Source: an uncultured Christensenellaceae bacterium (GTDB lineage Bacteria > Bacillota > Clostridia > Christensenellales > Aristaeellaceae). Taken from it: a stretch of 64,000 nt of DNA. Location of the stretch: positions 1-64,000 of the forward strand of contig CAJOJQ010000004.1 of assembly GCA_905234985.1 (NCBI GenBank), read 5' to 3'. Within the stretch, counting starts at the first letter, position 1. Every line of letters starts with the position of its first letter. A program made the position numbers and the translations under genes. A model generated the notes under the pieces. It saw only the letters and a list, made by a program, of their open reading frames with translations, did not search any database and was not told the origin of the DNA. Below are positions 55,812 through 64,000 of this stretch, piece by piece.

Positions 55812-57503
55812 ATGAAATGGATTCACAGTGTACAGGCCCCCTGGCTTCTGTCCGACCGGCCCGACGCGTTCACCCTCCGCTGCTGGGCGGAGCCGGGGGC
55901 GTTTGTTTCCATGCGCGCGTATTACAGCGATCCCTATGATTATTTGCCCGGGCCGGGAAAAAAGCTGAATTGGGCGGCGGCGGAGATGGCGCTGCTGGTC
56001 AGAACCGAGGACTATGAGGTGTGGACGGGGGAAGTGCCGGTGCCCACCCGCAAGCTGGCCTATCATTTCCGGGCGGAGGACGGCGCGGGGCGCGTCTTCT
56101 GGCTGGGCCGGAAAGGCATGGCCGACCGGCAGAGCGAAACGGACAATTTTCGCATCGGGTATCATTTTGGGGAAGACCGGCTTCCCGCGTGGAGCGGCAA
56201 ATCCGTCTGGTATCAGATTTTTCCCGATCGCTTTTTCGGCGGCCCGGAAACGGGCGGTTTTGTGCCCACCACGAAAAACGTGTGGGGCGGCACCCTGGAG
56301 GGGATTCGGCAGAAAATCCCGTATCTTCGGGAACTGGGCGTCACGGGCGTTTATTTGAACCCCGTCTTTTCCAGCCCGTCCAATCACCGCTACGACACGC
56401 TGGATTACACAAGAGTGGACGCGCGGCTCGGCACAAACGAGGATTTGATTCGGCTGGCGGAGGAACTGCACTGCGGCGGCCTTCGGCTGATGCTGGACGG
56501 CGTTTTTAACCATGCCAGCGACCGGCATCCCTTCTTTCAGGACGTGAAGGCCCGGGGGGAGCGCTCGCCCTATCGGCGCTGGTTTTTGATTCATGATTTG
56601 CGGGCGCTGATGACGGAACCGACAGAAGCGCTGACGCCTGAACGGATGAAAAAAAATCCGCCCTACGAATGCTTCGCCTACGCCGCGTGCATGCCCAAGT
56701 GGAACACGGAGCTTCCGGCGGTGCAGGACTATCTGATCGGCGCGGCGGAGCAATGGACGCGGGCTTTGAACCTGGACGCGTGGCGGCTGGACGTTCCAGA
56801 CGAAGTCAGCCCCGCCTTCCTGCGCGCTTTCCGAAGAAGGATTCGGGCGATTCAGCCGGAATGTCTGATCATCGGCGAAATCTGGACGGACCCCACCGGC
56901 TGGACGCAGACCGGGCTGTTTGACGGCACCATGGATTATCCGCTCTATGACGCGGTTTCCCGTTTCCTGCTCAAAGGGGATATGGACGCTTTCGCCTTCT
57001 GCGAAGCCATGAACCGGCGGGAAGGGCTGATGACCCGGAGCATGCAGCGGAACCAAATGCTGTTTATCGGCAATCACGACCTGCCCCGGTGCCTGACTCT
57101 GGCAGGGGGAGACGCTGAACGGATCCGGGCAGCCTGGGCCTTGCTTTGCCTCATGGACGGCGAACTGAACCTGTATTACGGGGATGAACGGGCCATGCAG
57201 GGCGGGGAAGACCCCGCCAACCGCGGCGTGATGCGGTGGGACGGGCGGGACGCGGCGCTGGAAATGCAACGGTTCACCCGGGAAACGCTGGCGCTGCGAA
57301 AGCGCTTGCTGTCCTCCGGCTTGACGGACGTACGCTTTGAAGCGCTGCGCCCGGATACGGCCCGCATCCGCTTGATTCGCGGGCATACGGAATACGCGCT
57401 CTTCCTGACGGGAGGACGGGAAACGCGCCGCCTGCCGGAACCGCCGGACGGGCGGTTGCTGCTGGGCGGAGAACGGTTTGCCTTATGGGAAAAATCGGTC
57501 TGA
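55812..57503 (+). CDS. GH13 alpha-glucan hydrolase (neopullulanase/cyclomaltodextrinase type)
   Basis: 563 aa, no signal peptide. N-terminal CBM34-like domain (about 1-125), then the TIM barrel starting SVWYQIFPDRFFGG. The four GH13 regions are present: DGVFNHAS (I), AWRLDVPDE with the nucleophile Asp (II), IIGEIWTD with the acid/base Glu (III) and FIGNHDLPR (IV). The N-domain and length fit the GH13_20 group, which cleaves cyclodextrins, pullulan and maltodextrins in the cytosol. Last gene of the LacI-controlled operon; it ends 6 bp from the convergent GH95 stop, with no terminator visible between them. Confidence 0.92.
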   Translation: MKWIHSVQAPWLLSDRPDAFTLRCWAEPGAFVSMRAYYSDPYDYLPGPGKKLNWAAAEMALLVRTEDYEVWTGEVPVPTRKLAYHFRAEDGAGRVFWLGRKGMADRQSETDNFRIGYHFGEDRLPAWSGKSVWYQIFPDRFFGGPETGGFVPTTKNVWGGTLEGIRQKIPYLRELGVTGVYLNPVFSSPSNHRYDTLDYTRVDARLGTNEDLIRLAEELHCGGLRLMLDGVFNHASDRHPFFQDVKARGERSPYRRWFLIHDLRALMTEPTEALTPERMKKNPPYECFAYAACMPKWNTELPAVQDYLIGAAEQWTRALNLDAWRLDVPDEVSPAFLRAFRRRIRAIQPECLIIGEIWTDPTGWTQTGLFDGTMDYPLYDAVSRFLLKGDMDAFAFCEAMNRREGLMTRSMQRNQMLFIGNHDLPRCLTLAGGDAERIRAAWALLCLMDGELNLYYGDERAMQGGEDPANRGVMRWDGRDAALEMQRFTRETLALRKRLLSSGLTDVRFEALRPDTARIRLIRGHTEYALFLTGGRETRRLPEPPDGRLLLGGERFALWEKSV

Positions 57504-57509
57504 AATCAA

Positions 57510-59819
57510 TCAGATCAACCGCCATTCTCCCGCTTCGCCTTCCGGGATCACCCATTCCCTGCCGTTCCCGCGCAGACGAACGGCTTTCTTTCCGCCGCGC
57601 CGGATGGTAAGATATGTCAAAAGGCCGTCGGAAAAATCAAAGCTCACCGTTACGCCGCCGGGCGCGCGAAAACCGCGAACGCTGCCCGTTTTCCAGGCGC
57701 GCGGCAGCGCGGGCAGCACTGTGATCCAGCCGTCCCTTTCCTGCAGGAGCATTTGGCCGATCGCCGCGCAGGCCCCGAAGTTCCCGTCGATCTGAAAAGG
57801 CGGATGAGCGTCCAGGAGGCTGATGTAGCTTCCGCCGTGGTTCAGGTTGCAGGCGGTTCCCGCTTCCACGGGCTGCAATTGGCGGCGCAGCAGGCGCAGC
57901 GCGTGTTCGCCGTCCCCAAGGCGCGCCCATGCCGCGGCTTTCCAGGCCAGGCTCCAGCCCGTCCCCTCGTCTCCGCGCAGAAGAAGGGATTGCCGGGCTG
58001 CTTCACACAGCTTTTCCTCCGTGCTTTCCCCCGGATACAGGGCGTACAGGTGCGAAATATGCCTGTGGTCCGGTTCGATCTCCGAATATTCTTTCTCCCA
58101 CTCAAGAACCTGGCCCTGGCTGCCGGTTTGAAGGGGGGCCAGCCTGGCAAGGGCTGCCTCCGCTTCCCGGGCCATGGGTTCTTTTTGGTTAAGGCGGCGC
58201 AGGATCAGCAGGTAGTTGTTGAATACCTCCCCCATGATTTGGGTGGTCATGGCGGCGCGGGCGGAAACCCGGCATTTTTGGCCCTGATACCGGAAGCGGT
58301 TTTCCGGGGAAACCGCCGGGGCGATGGTCAAATACCCGTCCTGATCCACTGCCGCCGTATCCAGGAAAAACCGGACGGCCAGCCGATGCGGCTCCAGCGC
58401 CCAGCCCCGCAGAAAATCATCGTCCGGCTGATAGCGGTCATGCTCCATGAGATGGCGGAGCAGCCAGCCCAGCCCCAGGGGCCAGAACGCGCAGCCCGCA
58501 AAGCCGCTGTACTGTTCCCCTACGGGATTGGTCAGCCGCCACAGGTCGGTGTTGTGATGGGCCACGGCTCCTTTGGCTCCATAGTGCGTCCCGGCGGTGC
58601 GCCGGCCTGTTTTGCACAAATCGGCGATCAGCTGAAAAAGCGGCTGGCACAATTCCTGCAGGGCCGCCTGCTCCGCCGCCCAGTAATTCATCTGGGTATT
58701 GATGTTGATGGTGTAATTGCAGCTCCAGATGGCCCGGAGATCCTGGCTCCAGACGCCCTGCAGGTTTGCCGGTTCCCCGCCGGGCCGGGAGGAAGCGATG
58801 AGCAGATACCGCCCGAACTGGTACAGCAAAGCGAACAGCCCCATATCGTCCTCCCGGGGATTGCGCAGGCGCTCATCCGTGGGGATGCGGTCATAGGGGC
58901 CGTCCCCCAGGGTCAGACAGACCCTGCTGAACAGGGCCTGGTGATCCGCCGTGTGCCGGGACAGGGCCGATGACCAATCAAGTCCCGCCGTTTTCTCCGC
59001 GTCCTTTTGGCACAAATCCTTTTCATCCAGGCCGTCCGTAAAGGGCTGACGCTCAAAGCCGTTGAAGCTGGTGCGGGCGAACACGCGGATCTCCGCCGCG
59101 TTCGCCCCTTCCACCCGCAGGCCGCCGGGGCAGGGGAATACCCGGCCGCCCTCCGCGGCCACGGATACAAGCACCCTGGCGCGCATGCCCCGTTTTTCCG
59201 GCGCGACTTCATACTGAATGGGAGTATCGCAGGGGATGTAAGAGGGCGCCACGTTGGAAGGGGCTTCTAAATCCATCCAGAGCAGGTGATCCCGCGCTTC
59301 CGTCTTTCCCCGCAGCGGGGTTCTGAGCAGGACGTTTAGGCGCAAAGCGCCGGGCTGATCCGCCGTTACGCGCAGGAAAAGCGCCTGATCGGGATAGGAA
59401 AGAAAGGCGGAGCGGGTATAGCCCACGCCGTTCAGCACGTACGCCGTTTCATGCACCGCCTGATCCAGCCGCAGCCGCCGGGTCAGCTTTTGCGCTTCCC
59501 CGGAACCGTGATGGCAAAGCAGCAAATCCCCCAGGGGCAGATAGCTTTGGGTGAAGCTCCCCATCAATTTGTCCTCTGCCAATGCCTGCGCTCCGAGGAA
59601 ATCTCCCTTCAAAGCCATATCCCGGGCCTTCGGATAATAAGCCGCCGCGCCGGGCCGGTCGGTTTCCCTGGGATAACCGGACCAGAACGTTTCCTCGTTC
59701 AGGGCGATCCGTTCCTCCCGGCCTCCGCCGAACAGCATGGCCCCCATCCGCCCGTTGCCGATGGGCAGCGCTTCCTCCCAGTGCTTCGCCGGTTCGCGCA
59801 TCCAAATCTGCGTATCCAT
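57510..59819 (-). CDS. GH95 alpha-L-fucosidase / alpha-L-galactosidase
   Basis: 769 aa, no signal peptide. N-terminal beta-domain starting EALPIGNGRMGAMLFGGGRE, then an (alpha/alpha)6 barrel. Catalytic Asn pair in NYTININTQMNYWAAE, the acid Glu in LLLRGDEGTGWSLAWK and the Asp in PPFQIDGNFGACA fit the GH95 mechanism. The family removes terminal alpha-1,2-fucose or alpha-L-galactose, both found on plant xyloglucan and pectin side chains as well as on host glycans. Last gene of a minus-strand operon behind an ABC importer; a GC-rich hairpin lies between it and the permease. Confidence 0.92.
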   Translation of the reverse strand: MDTQIWMREPAKHWEEALPIGNGRMGAMLFGGGREERIALNEETFWSGYPRETDRPGAAAYYPKARDMALKGDFLGAQALAEDKLMGSFTQSYLPLGDLLLCHHGSGEAQKLTRRLRLDQAVHETAYVLNGVGYTRSAFLSYPDQALFLRVTADQPGALRLNVLLRTPLRGKTEARDHLLWMDLEAPSNVAPSYIPCDTPIQYEVAPEKRGMRARVLVSVAAEGGRVFPCPGGLRVEGANAAEIRVFARTSFNGFERQPFTDGLDEKDLCQKDAEKTAGLDWSSALSRHTADHQALFSRVCLTLGDGPYDRIPTDERLRNPREDDMGLFALLYQFGRYLLIASSRPGGEPANLQGVWSQDLRAIWSCNYTININTQMNYWAAEQAALQELCQPLFQLIADLCKTGRRTAGTHYGAKGAVAHHNTDLWRLTNPVGEQYSGFAGCAFWPLGLGWLLRHLMEHDRYQPDDDFLRGWALEPHRLAVRFFLDTAAVDQDGYLTIAPAVSPENRFRYQGQKCRVSARAAMTTQIMGEVFNNYLLILRRLNQKEPMAREAEAALARLAPLQTGSQGQVLEWEKEYSEIEPDHRHISHLYALYPGESTEEKLCEAARQSLLLRGDEGTGWSLAWKAAAWARLGDGEHALRLLRRQLQPVEAGTACNLNHGGSYISLLDAHPPFQIDGNFGACAAIGQMLLQERDGWITVLPALPRAWKTGSVRGFRAPGGVTVSFDFSDGLLTYLTIRRGGKKAVRLRGNGREWVIPEGEAGEWRLI

Positions 59820-59845
59820 GGCTTTCTTCCTTTTTCGTGAAAGTC

Positions 59846-59898
59846 ACGCCGCATATGAACAGCTTGCCCCTCCCGACCGGGAGGGGCAAAAGCGGCGT
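59846..59898 (-). repeat. Strong hairpin between permease and GH95 genes
   Basis: Inner perfect stem TTGCCCCTCCCG-ac-CGGGAGGGGCAA (59864-59889), with ACGCCGC/GCGGCGT at the outside. No T-run on the minus strand. It probably limits or partitions the permease and GH95 messages. Confidence 0.65.
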
Positions 59899-59911
59899 AT
59901 AGAAGCTGTGA

Positions 59912-60751
59912 TCATCCTTTTACCGCGCCCGCGGTCACGCCGTCCATCAGATACCGGTTGAAGAACAGGAACAGCAGAAAGACGGGAATCAGCGACAGGG
60001 TGGACATGGCGAACATGGGGCCGAAATTGGTGCCCTGAGCGTCCGCGAAGCCCTTGATCGCCAGGGACACGGTGTACAGCGCCGGTTTGCTCAAATAGAG
60101 CAGGGGACCCATGTAATCATCCCAGATCCAATAGAAGGAAATCACGATGGTGGTGATGATGGACGGGTAAAGCAGCGGCAGCACGATGCGGGTGAAGATG
60201 GAATACTTGTTGCACCCGTCGATCATGGCGGCTTCGTCCAGCTCCTTGGGCAGGCCCCGAATGAACTGCATCATCATGTAAATGAAGAAGGGCCAGCCCA
60301 GGAATTTGGGAAGGATCAGGGGAATGAAGGTGCCCACAAAGTTCAGCCGGTTCCAGATGATATACTGCGGGATCATCAGCACCTGGCCGGGCAGCAGCAT
60401 GGTCATGATCATGGCGGTGAACCAGAATTTCCGGCCCTGAAATTTGATCCTTGCCAGCGCGTAGGACACCATGGCCGAAGAAATCACCGTGCCCAGGGTG
60501 CCCAGGCAGGATACGATGATGGAATTGCGGAAATAGGTGGCGAAGGTCAGGCTGCCGCTGCCCTGCCAGCCGTTTGGATAGTTTTCAAACACCCATTTGG
60601 AGGGCAGGAAAGGGGCGTTGTTGCCCAGGATTTCGCTTTTCATTTTGAAGGATGACAGGATCATCCACAGCACCGGGTAAACCATCAGCAGCCCGAAGGC
60701 GACCACGAAGAGATGGTAAATCGTATTGCGGACGGCGCGTTTCGTTTGCAT
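59912..60751 (-). CDS. ABC importer permease, MalG type (third importer)
   Basis: 279 aa, six transmembrane helices, with the EAA loop LDEAAMIDGCNKYSIFTRIV (about 171-190) and C-terminal LMDGVTAGAVKG. Start ATG 60751 behind GGAGGG. It is 13 bp after the partner permease. The substrate is unknown; downstream GH95 suggests fucosylated or L-galactosylated oligosaccharides. Confidence 0.92.
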   Translation of the reverse strand: MQTKRAVRNTIYHLFVVAFGLLMVYPVLWMILSSFKMKSEILGNNAPFLPSKWVFENYPNGWQGSGSLTFATYFRNSIIVSCLGTLGTVISSAMVSYALARIKFQGRKFWFTAMIMTMLLPGQVLMIPQYIIWNRLNFVGTFIPLILPKFLGWPFFIYMMMQFIRGLPKELDEAAMIDGCNKYSIFTRIVLPLLYPSIITTIVISFYWIWDDYMGPLLYLSKPALYTVSLAIKGFADAQGTNFGPMFAMSTLSLIPVFLLFLFFNRYLMDGVTAGAVKG

Positions 60752-60764
60752 TGCTTCGCCCTCC

Positions 60765-61679
60765 TCAATTCTCGTAGAACGTCCAATGGGACGAGGTTTT
60801 GAAAATAACGCCCGTGATCGCCGCCATGATGAGCAGCATCACCCAGCTTTCGGCGCAGGCGTAGCCCATGCGCTGATACGAAAAGCCTTCCTTGAAGATG
60901 TTCAGGGCGATGTAGTTGGTGGCGTAATTCGGCCCGCCGTCGGTGATGATTTGGGCCTGGGTGAAGGTCATAAAGCCGGAAATCAGCTGCATGATGAGGT
61001 TAAACAGAATGATGGGAGACAGAATGGGCAGGGTGATGGAAAAGAACCGCTGCACCCCGTTGGCCCCGTCGATTTCGGCGGCCTCGTAGTAATCCCGGGG
61101 AATTTGCTTTAAGCCCGAGGCGAAAATGAGCATGGAGGAGCCGAACTGCCAGGCGTTGCACAGCACCAGGGGCACGAAAGCCCACACGGTGGAGCCGAAG
61201 AAGCTGAAATTCTTCACCCCCATGGCCTTGATCAGCGTCACCACAGGCCCGCGGCTGCCGAACAGCTGCTTCCATACCAGCGCCACGGCCACCGAGCCGC
61301 CGATCAGAGAAGGAATGTAATATACCGCCCGGTAAAAGCCCTGCAGCCGGGTGGGCTTGGTGAGCAGCATGGCTACCAGCAAGGCGAAAACCAGCTTCAG
61401 CGGCACGCCGATGATCACGTATTGAATGGTGACCAGCAGGGAATTGCCGAAGGTGGCGTCTTTCATGAGGTCGGCAAAGTTCTTCAGCCCCACCCACACC
61501 GGCGCCGCGGCGATTTTATAATTGCAGAAGGAATAAAACAGGGACAGCGCCATGGGGATCATGGTCAGGCACAGGAAGCTGATCACGAAGGGAGCGGCGA
61601 AGAAATAGCCCACCACGCTTTCGTTTTGCAGGATGCTGCCCTTCCCTCTGGCGTTTCGCCCGGCTTTTGCGGCTTGCAT
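60765..61679 (-). CDS. ABC importer permease, MalF type (third importer)
   Basis: 304 aa, six transmembrane helices, with the EAA loop YEAAEIDGANGVQRFFSITL (about 202-221). Start at 61679 (MQAAKAGRN) behind AAAGGAGG, eight codons inside the longest frame. It follows the binding-protein gene after a 99-bp gap with a perfect hairpin and precedes the second permease. Confidence 0.92.
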   Translation of the reverse strand: MQAAKAGRNARGKGSILQNESVVGYFFAAPFVISFLCLTMIPMALSLFYSFCNYKIAAAPVWVGLKNFADLMKDATFGNSLLVTIQYVIIGVPLKLVFALLVAMLLTKPTRLQGFYRAVYYIPSLIGGSVAVALVWKQLFGSRGPVVTLIKAMGVKNFSFFGSTVWAFVPLVLCNAWQFGSSMLIFASGLKQIPRDYYEAAEIDGANGVQRFFSITLPILSPIILFNLIMQLISGFMTFTQAQIITDGGPNYATNYIALNIFKEGFSYQRMGYACAESWVMLLIMAAITGVIFKTSSHWTFYEN

Positions 61680-61711
61680 TGCGCGACCTCCTTTGGAAAA
61701 CACGATTTGAA

Positions 61712-61742
61712 GAGGGCACCCTGAAGGAAAGGATCAGGGTGC
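61712..61742 (-). repeat. Hairpin between binding-protein and permease genes (third importer)
   Basis: GGGCACCCTGA-aggaaagga-TCAGGGTGCCC, a perfect 11-bp stem, followed by no T-run. A second smaller stem GTTAGGG/CCCTGAC lies at about 61750-61771. Probably partitions the message in favour of the binding protein. Confidence 0.65.
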
Positions 61743-61778
61743 CCAAATACCGTTAGGGTTTATCGCCCTGACGCCGAA

Positions 61779-63140
61779 TTACTGGTGCTTGGCCCAGATT
61801 TCCTGCGCTTCGGCCCAGAACAGGTCGGCAGCGGCCTGAGCGCTTTCAAACTTGCCCTCGGCCAGACCCTGGAAGTAGGTCTTCTTGAGCGTGTCGGAGA
61901 TTTCTTCGTTGGCGGCAGGCTCGGCGGGGCTGGTGTTGGCGGCGTCCGCGAAGGAACCGATCAGGTCGATGATGGTGTACACCTTGCCGGTCACTTCGTT
62001 GGTCTTTTCCGTGTCAGCCTTCAGGGCGGCCAGCACGTCGCTGTTGATGGACACGCCGCGCTCGCAGTTGAGGATCATGTTGGCTTCCACACTGTTGATG
62101 AAGAAGTTGATGAAGTTGGCGGCCATTTCCTTCTTTTCGGAACCCTTCCAGATGCTCATCTGCTGGGAGGAGCGCACCACCATGCCGCTCTGGCCGTCAT
62201 GGGACACGCGGGGAATGGTGCAAAGATCGAGGGTGATGCCGCTTTCGGCGGCCACGTTGCTCAGCGCCTGGAACTGGTTGGAGGACAGCATGATGATGGC
62301 GGAATCACCGTAGGCGATCCAGTCCGCTTCGATGTTGGAGCCGATTTCGTTCTGGATGCCGTAGTCGGCGATGGCGCCTTCCTGCTGCAGGGTGGTCAGC
62401 AGATCGAACAGGTAGGCCAGGGGCGCGGTGTCGCCGTCAAAAGCGAAGCCGGTGCCGTCCATGGTGTAGAAGTTGTAGCCTTCCTTCCACTGGGTGAACA
62501 CGGAGTAGGCCAGGGAGTTGTATTCCAGGGTGGTGACGGCGGGATTGCCGGTGGCCGCGTAGATCTTGCGGCAGGCGTCCGCGAACTCTTCCCAGGTCCA
62601 GGTGTCGGTGGGATAGGGCACGCCGGCCTCGTCGAAGAGGGCGGGATTGTAGGCAAAGCAGCGGGCGTTGGTGCCGTTGGAAATACCGGTCACATCGCCG
62701 TTGGCCTGGTTGACGGTGGTGGCGATCATGGCGGGGCCGATGGCGGTGGTGTCGATGATGCCCGCGTCAATGTAGGCGTTCAGGGGTTCGATGGTGTCGT
62801 AGTAGGTGAGCCAGTTATTGCCCATCTGGAACACGTCGGTCAGGCTGTTCGCGGCCATCTTGGCCTGGAACTGGGTCCAGTAGGTACCGCCGTCATAGTA
62901 CTCGAATTCGACCTTCGCGCCGGTCTTTGCTTCCCACAGGTGAATGACTTCTTCGGTCCTCTTGGCGCGGGTATCGGAACCCCACCACATGATGCTCAGG
63001 GTCTGGCCCGAATAGTCGGGGAACACGTAGCCTTCGGCGTTTACGTTGTTCCAGCCTTCGGCCTTTTCTTCGGCGACGGCAGGAACGAACAGGGTACACA
63101 GCATGGCAGCGACCAACAGAATCACGACGGTTTTCCTCAT
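61779..63140 (-). CDS. ABC importer solute-binding protein (third importer)
   Basis: 453 aa. Signal peptide MRKTVVILLVAAMLCTLFVP (about 1-24), no clear lipobox. Family 1 binding protein with LSIMWWGSDTRAKRTEEVIH and GNNWLTYYDTIEPLNAYIDA. Start at 63140 behind AAAGGAGG. It is the first gene of the operon SBP-permease-permease-GH95 on the minus strand and has its own consensus-like promoter. Confidence 0.92.
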   Translation of the reverse strand: MRKTVVILLVAAMLCTLFVPAVAEEKAEGWNNVNAEGYVFPDYSGQTLSIMWWGSDTRAKRTEEVIHLWEAKTGAKVEFEYYDGGTYWTQFQAKMAANSLTDVFQMGNNWLTYYDTIEPLNAYIDAGIIDTTAIGPAMIATTVNQANGDVTGISNGTNARCFAYNPALFDEAGVPYPTDTWTWEEFADACRKIYAATGNPAVTTLEYNSLAYSVFTQWKEGYNFYTMDGTGFAFDGDTAPLAYLFDLLTTLQQEGAIADYGIQNEIGSNIEADWIAYGDSAIIMLSSNQFQALSNVAAESGITLDLCTIPRVSHDGQSGMVVRSSQQMSIWKGSEKKEMAANFINFFINSVEANMILNCERGVSINSDVLAALKADTEKTNEVTGKVYTIIDLIGSFADAANTSPAEPAANEEISDTLKKTYFQGLAEGKFESAQAAADLFWAEAQEIWAKHQ

Positions 63141-63203
63141 TGAGGGACGCCTCCTTTTTGTTTTTTGCTCATTTATGAAGTTACATGAGCTTTTCTGAAC
63201 TGA

Positions 63204-63232
63204 ATTGTAGCAGTATTTCACCGCTTTGTCAA
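63204..63232 (-). promoter_or_regulatory. Sigma-A promoter of the third importer operon
   Basis: Minus strand TTGACA (63232-63227), 17 bases, TACAAT (63209-63204). No palindromic operator was recognised next to it. Confidence 0.82.
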
Positions 63233-63319
63233 TGCGGGAGTTTGACAGTCCGAGAGCAGAAAAACAGCTTGAAAGCCTTATAGGGCTTATATTTTTTTGT
63301 CAATTCCCGAATTTAATTA

Positions 63320-63348
63320 TTGAGTAATAGGCGTATTTATGGTATAAT
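63320..63348 (+). promoter_or_regulatory. Promoter of the transposase gene
   Basis: TTGAGT (63320-63325), 17 bases, perfect TATAAT (63343-63348). AT-rich surroundings set it apart from the flanking GC-rich genes. Confidence 0.75.
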
Positions 63349-63382
63349 ATAGGTAATTTCTACTTGGCAGGAGGAAGTCATC

Positions 63383-64000
63383 ATGCGGCTGCGAATCCAA
63401 CGGACACAAAACGACGCACACTATTATGCGATAGAGTCCACATATTCGGAGGGGAAGCACTCATCAAAGGTAGTAATGAAACTTGGGCTTGAGTCGGAAA
63501 TTCGGAAGGAACATCCAGAACCAGAGAAGTGGGCGCGGGAATATCTGGCAGAATTAACGAAGAAAGAAAAAGAAGAAGGAGGGGCCGTGCGGGTAGATTT
63601 CCATCCGCAGGAACAAATGAAGCTGGGAGAACAGAGCACATGGAATGGCGGATACCTGTTTCTACAGCAGATTTACAGCAATCTTGGATTGGACAAAATA
63701 TGTGCGCAAATTGCCCGGCGTCATTCTTTTGATTATGATTTGAACAGCATTCTGAGCCGATTGCTGTACGGACGGATTCTACAGCCGGGTTCCAAGCTTA
63801 GCACATGTGAGTTTTCCGGGACGTTGCTGGAGAAACCGAACTTTCAGCAGCACCAGGTATACCGGGCATTAAGCGTATTAGCGGAAGAAAGCGATTTCAT
63901 TCAGGCGGAACTTTATAGGCGCAGCAAAAAGCTCGGTGAACGGAATGATAAAAGACTCTATTATGACTGTACCAACTACTATTTTGAGATCGAGATGGAG
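63383..64000 (+). CDS. IS1634/IS4-type transposase, 5' part (runs off the window)
   Basis: 206 codons are open from the ATG at 63383, behind GGAGGA, to the window end. The translation begins MRLRIQRTQNDAHYYAIEST and contains DLNSILSRLLYGRILQPGSK and YYDCTNYYFEIEME, the latter carrying the first Asp of the DDE triad as in IS1634-type transposases (usually 500-580 aa). The other catalytic residues lie beyond the window. Base composition is lower in GC than the neighbours, indicating transfer. The left terminal inverted repeat was not identified. Confidence 0.82.
   Translation, partial: MRLRIQRTQNDAHYYAIESTYSEGKHSSKVVMKLGLESEIRKEHPEPEKWAREYLAELTKKEKEEGGAVRVDFHPQEQMKLGEQSTWNGGYLFLQQIYSNLGLDKICAQIARRHSFDYDLNSILSRLLYGRILQPGSKLSTCEFSGTLLEKPNFQQHQVYRALSVLAEESDFIQAELYRRSKKLGERNDKRLYYDCTNYYFEIEME

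Noticed and set aside
55782..57386. A 534-codon open frame on the minus strand
   Set aside because: Shadow of the GH13 gene, which has all four conserved regions.

Overview
The window looks like chromosome from a GC-rich Gram-positive anaerobe of class Clostridia (Bacillota). The evidence is near-consensus sigma-A promoters with 17-base spacers, strong AGGAGG ribosome binding sites, a T-box leader, an ANTAR regulator beside glnA, a short type-I glutamine synthetase, Lpl/Mal-type sugar ABC transporters without a local ATPase, and dockerin and cohesin-like modules. The alanine-rich solute-binding-protein signal peptides recall gut or rumen Christensenellales-type lineages, but that level of placement is inference.

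Layout. (1) 1-3.9 kb: the right part of a lower-GC integrative mobilizable element (RepA-like ATPase, MobC-like protein, tyrosine integrase, Xis, HTH regulator) abutting the 3' end of guaA. It appears decayed: the integrase lacks its catalytic tyrosine segment and the HTH gene has an internal deletion with a frameshift. (2) 3.9-20.8 kb: a glutamine and nitrogen hub. guaA, asnB (T-box leader), gltB, glmS and pyrG are all glutamine amidotransferases; glnA makes the glutamine, an ANTAR protein sits between glnA and gltBD, and a terminator-like attenuator precedes glnA. A PAP2 phosphatase, a membrane XRE protein and a GNAT protein lie among them. (3) 21.1-32.8 kb: a large GGDEF/EAL protein, then an unusual three-gene operon: a secreted dockerin + RHS-repeat + carbohydrate-binding-like protein of 1,923 aa, a membrane GT2 glycosyltransferase, and a small secreted cohesin-like protein.

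(4) 33.0-51.6 kb: a pectin (rhamnogalacturonan-I) oligosaccharide locus: GH112 phosphorylase (probably galactosyl-rhamnose phosphorylase), a YteP/YtcP/YtcQ-like ABC importer, GH28, AraC and LacI regulators, GH105, a polysaccharide deacetylase-like protein, an SGNH rhamnogalacturonan acetylesterase, GH35 beta-galactosidase and a 1,090-aa DUF5107/TPR protein. No enzyme in it has a signal peptide, so the locus imports oligosaccharides and dismantles them in the cytosol. (5) 51.7-57.5 kb: a second LacI regulator with a maltose-type ABC importer and a GH13 enzyme. (6) 57.5-63.1 kb, minus strand: a third ABC importer followed by a GH95 fucosidase-type enzyme. (7) 63.4-64.0 kb: the 5' part of an IS1634-type transposase cut by the window end.

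Non-coding structure is rich: a roughly 180-bp palindrome in the asnB leader, three dense clusters of hairpins (1-190, 20811-21100, 40826-41048), three roughly 115-130 bp elements whose inverted arms are built from 7-bp repeats, two promoters sharing a bipartite box in the same register, and LacI operators lying at or just downstream of promoters. No tRNA, rRNA or CRISPR array was recognised.
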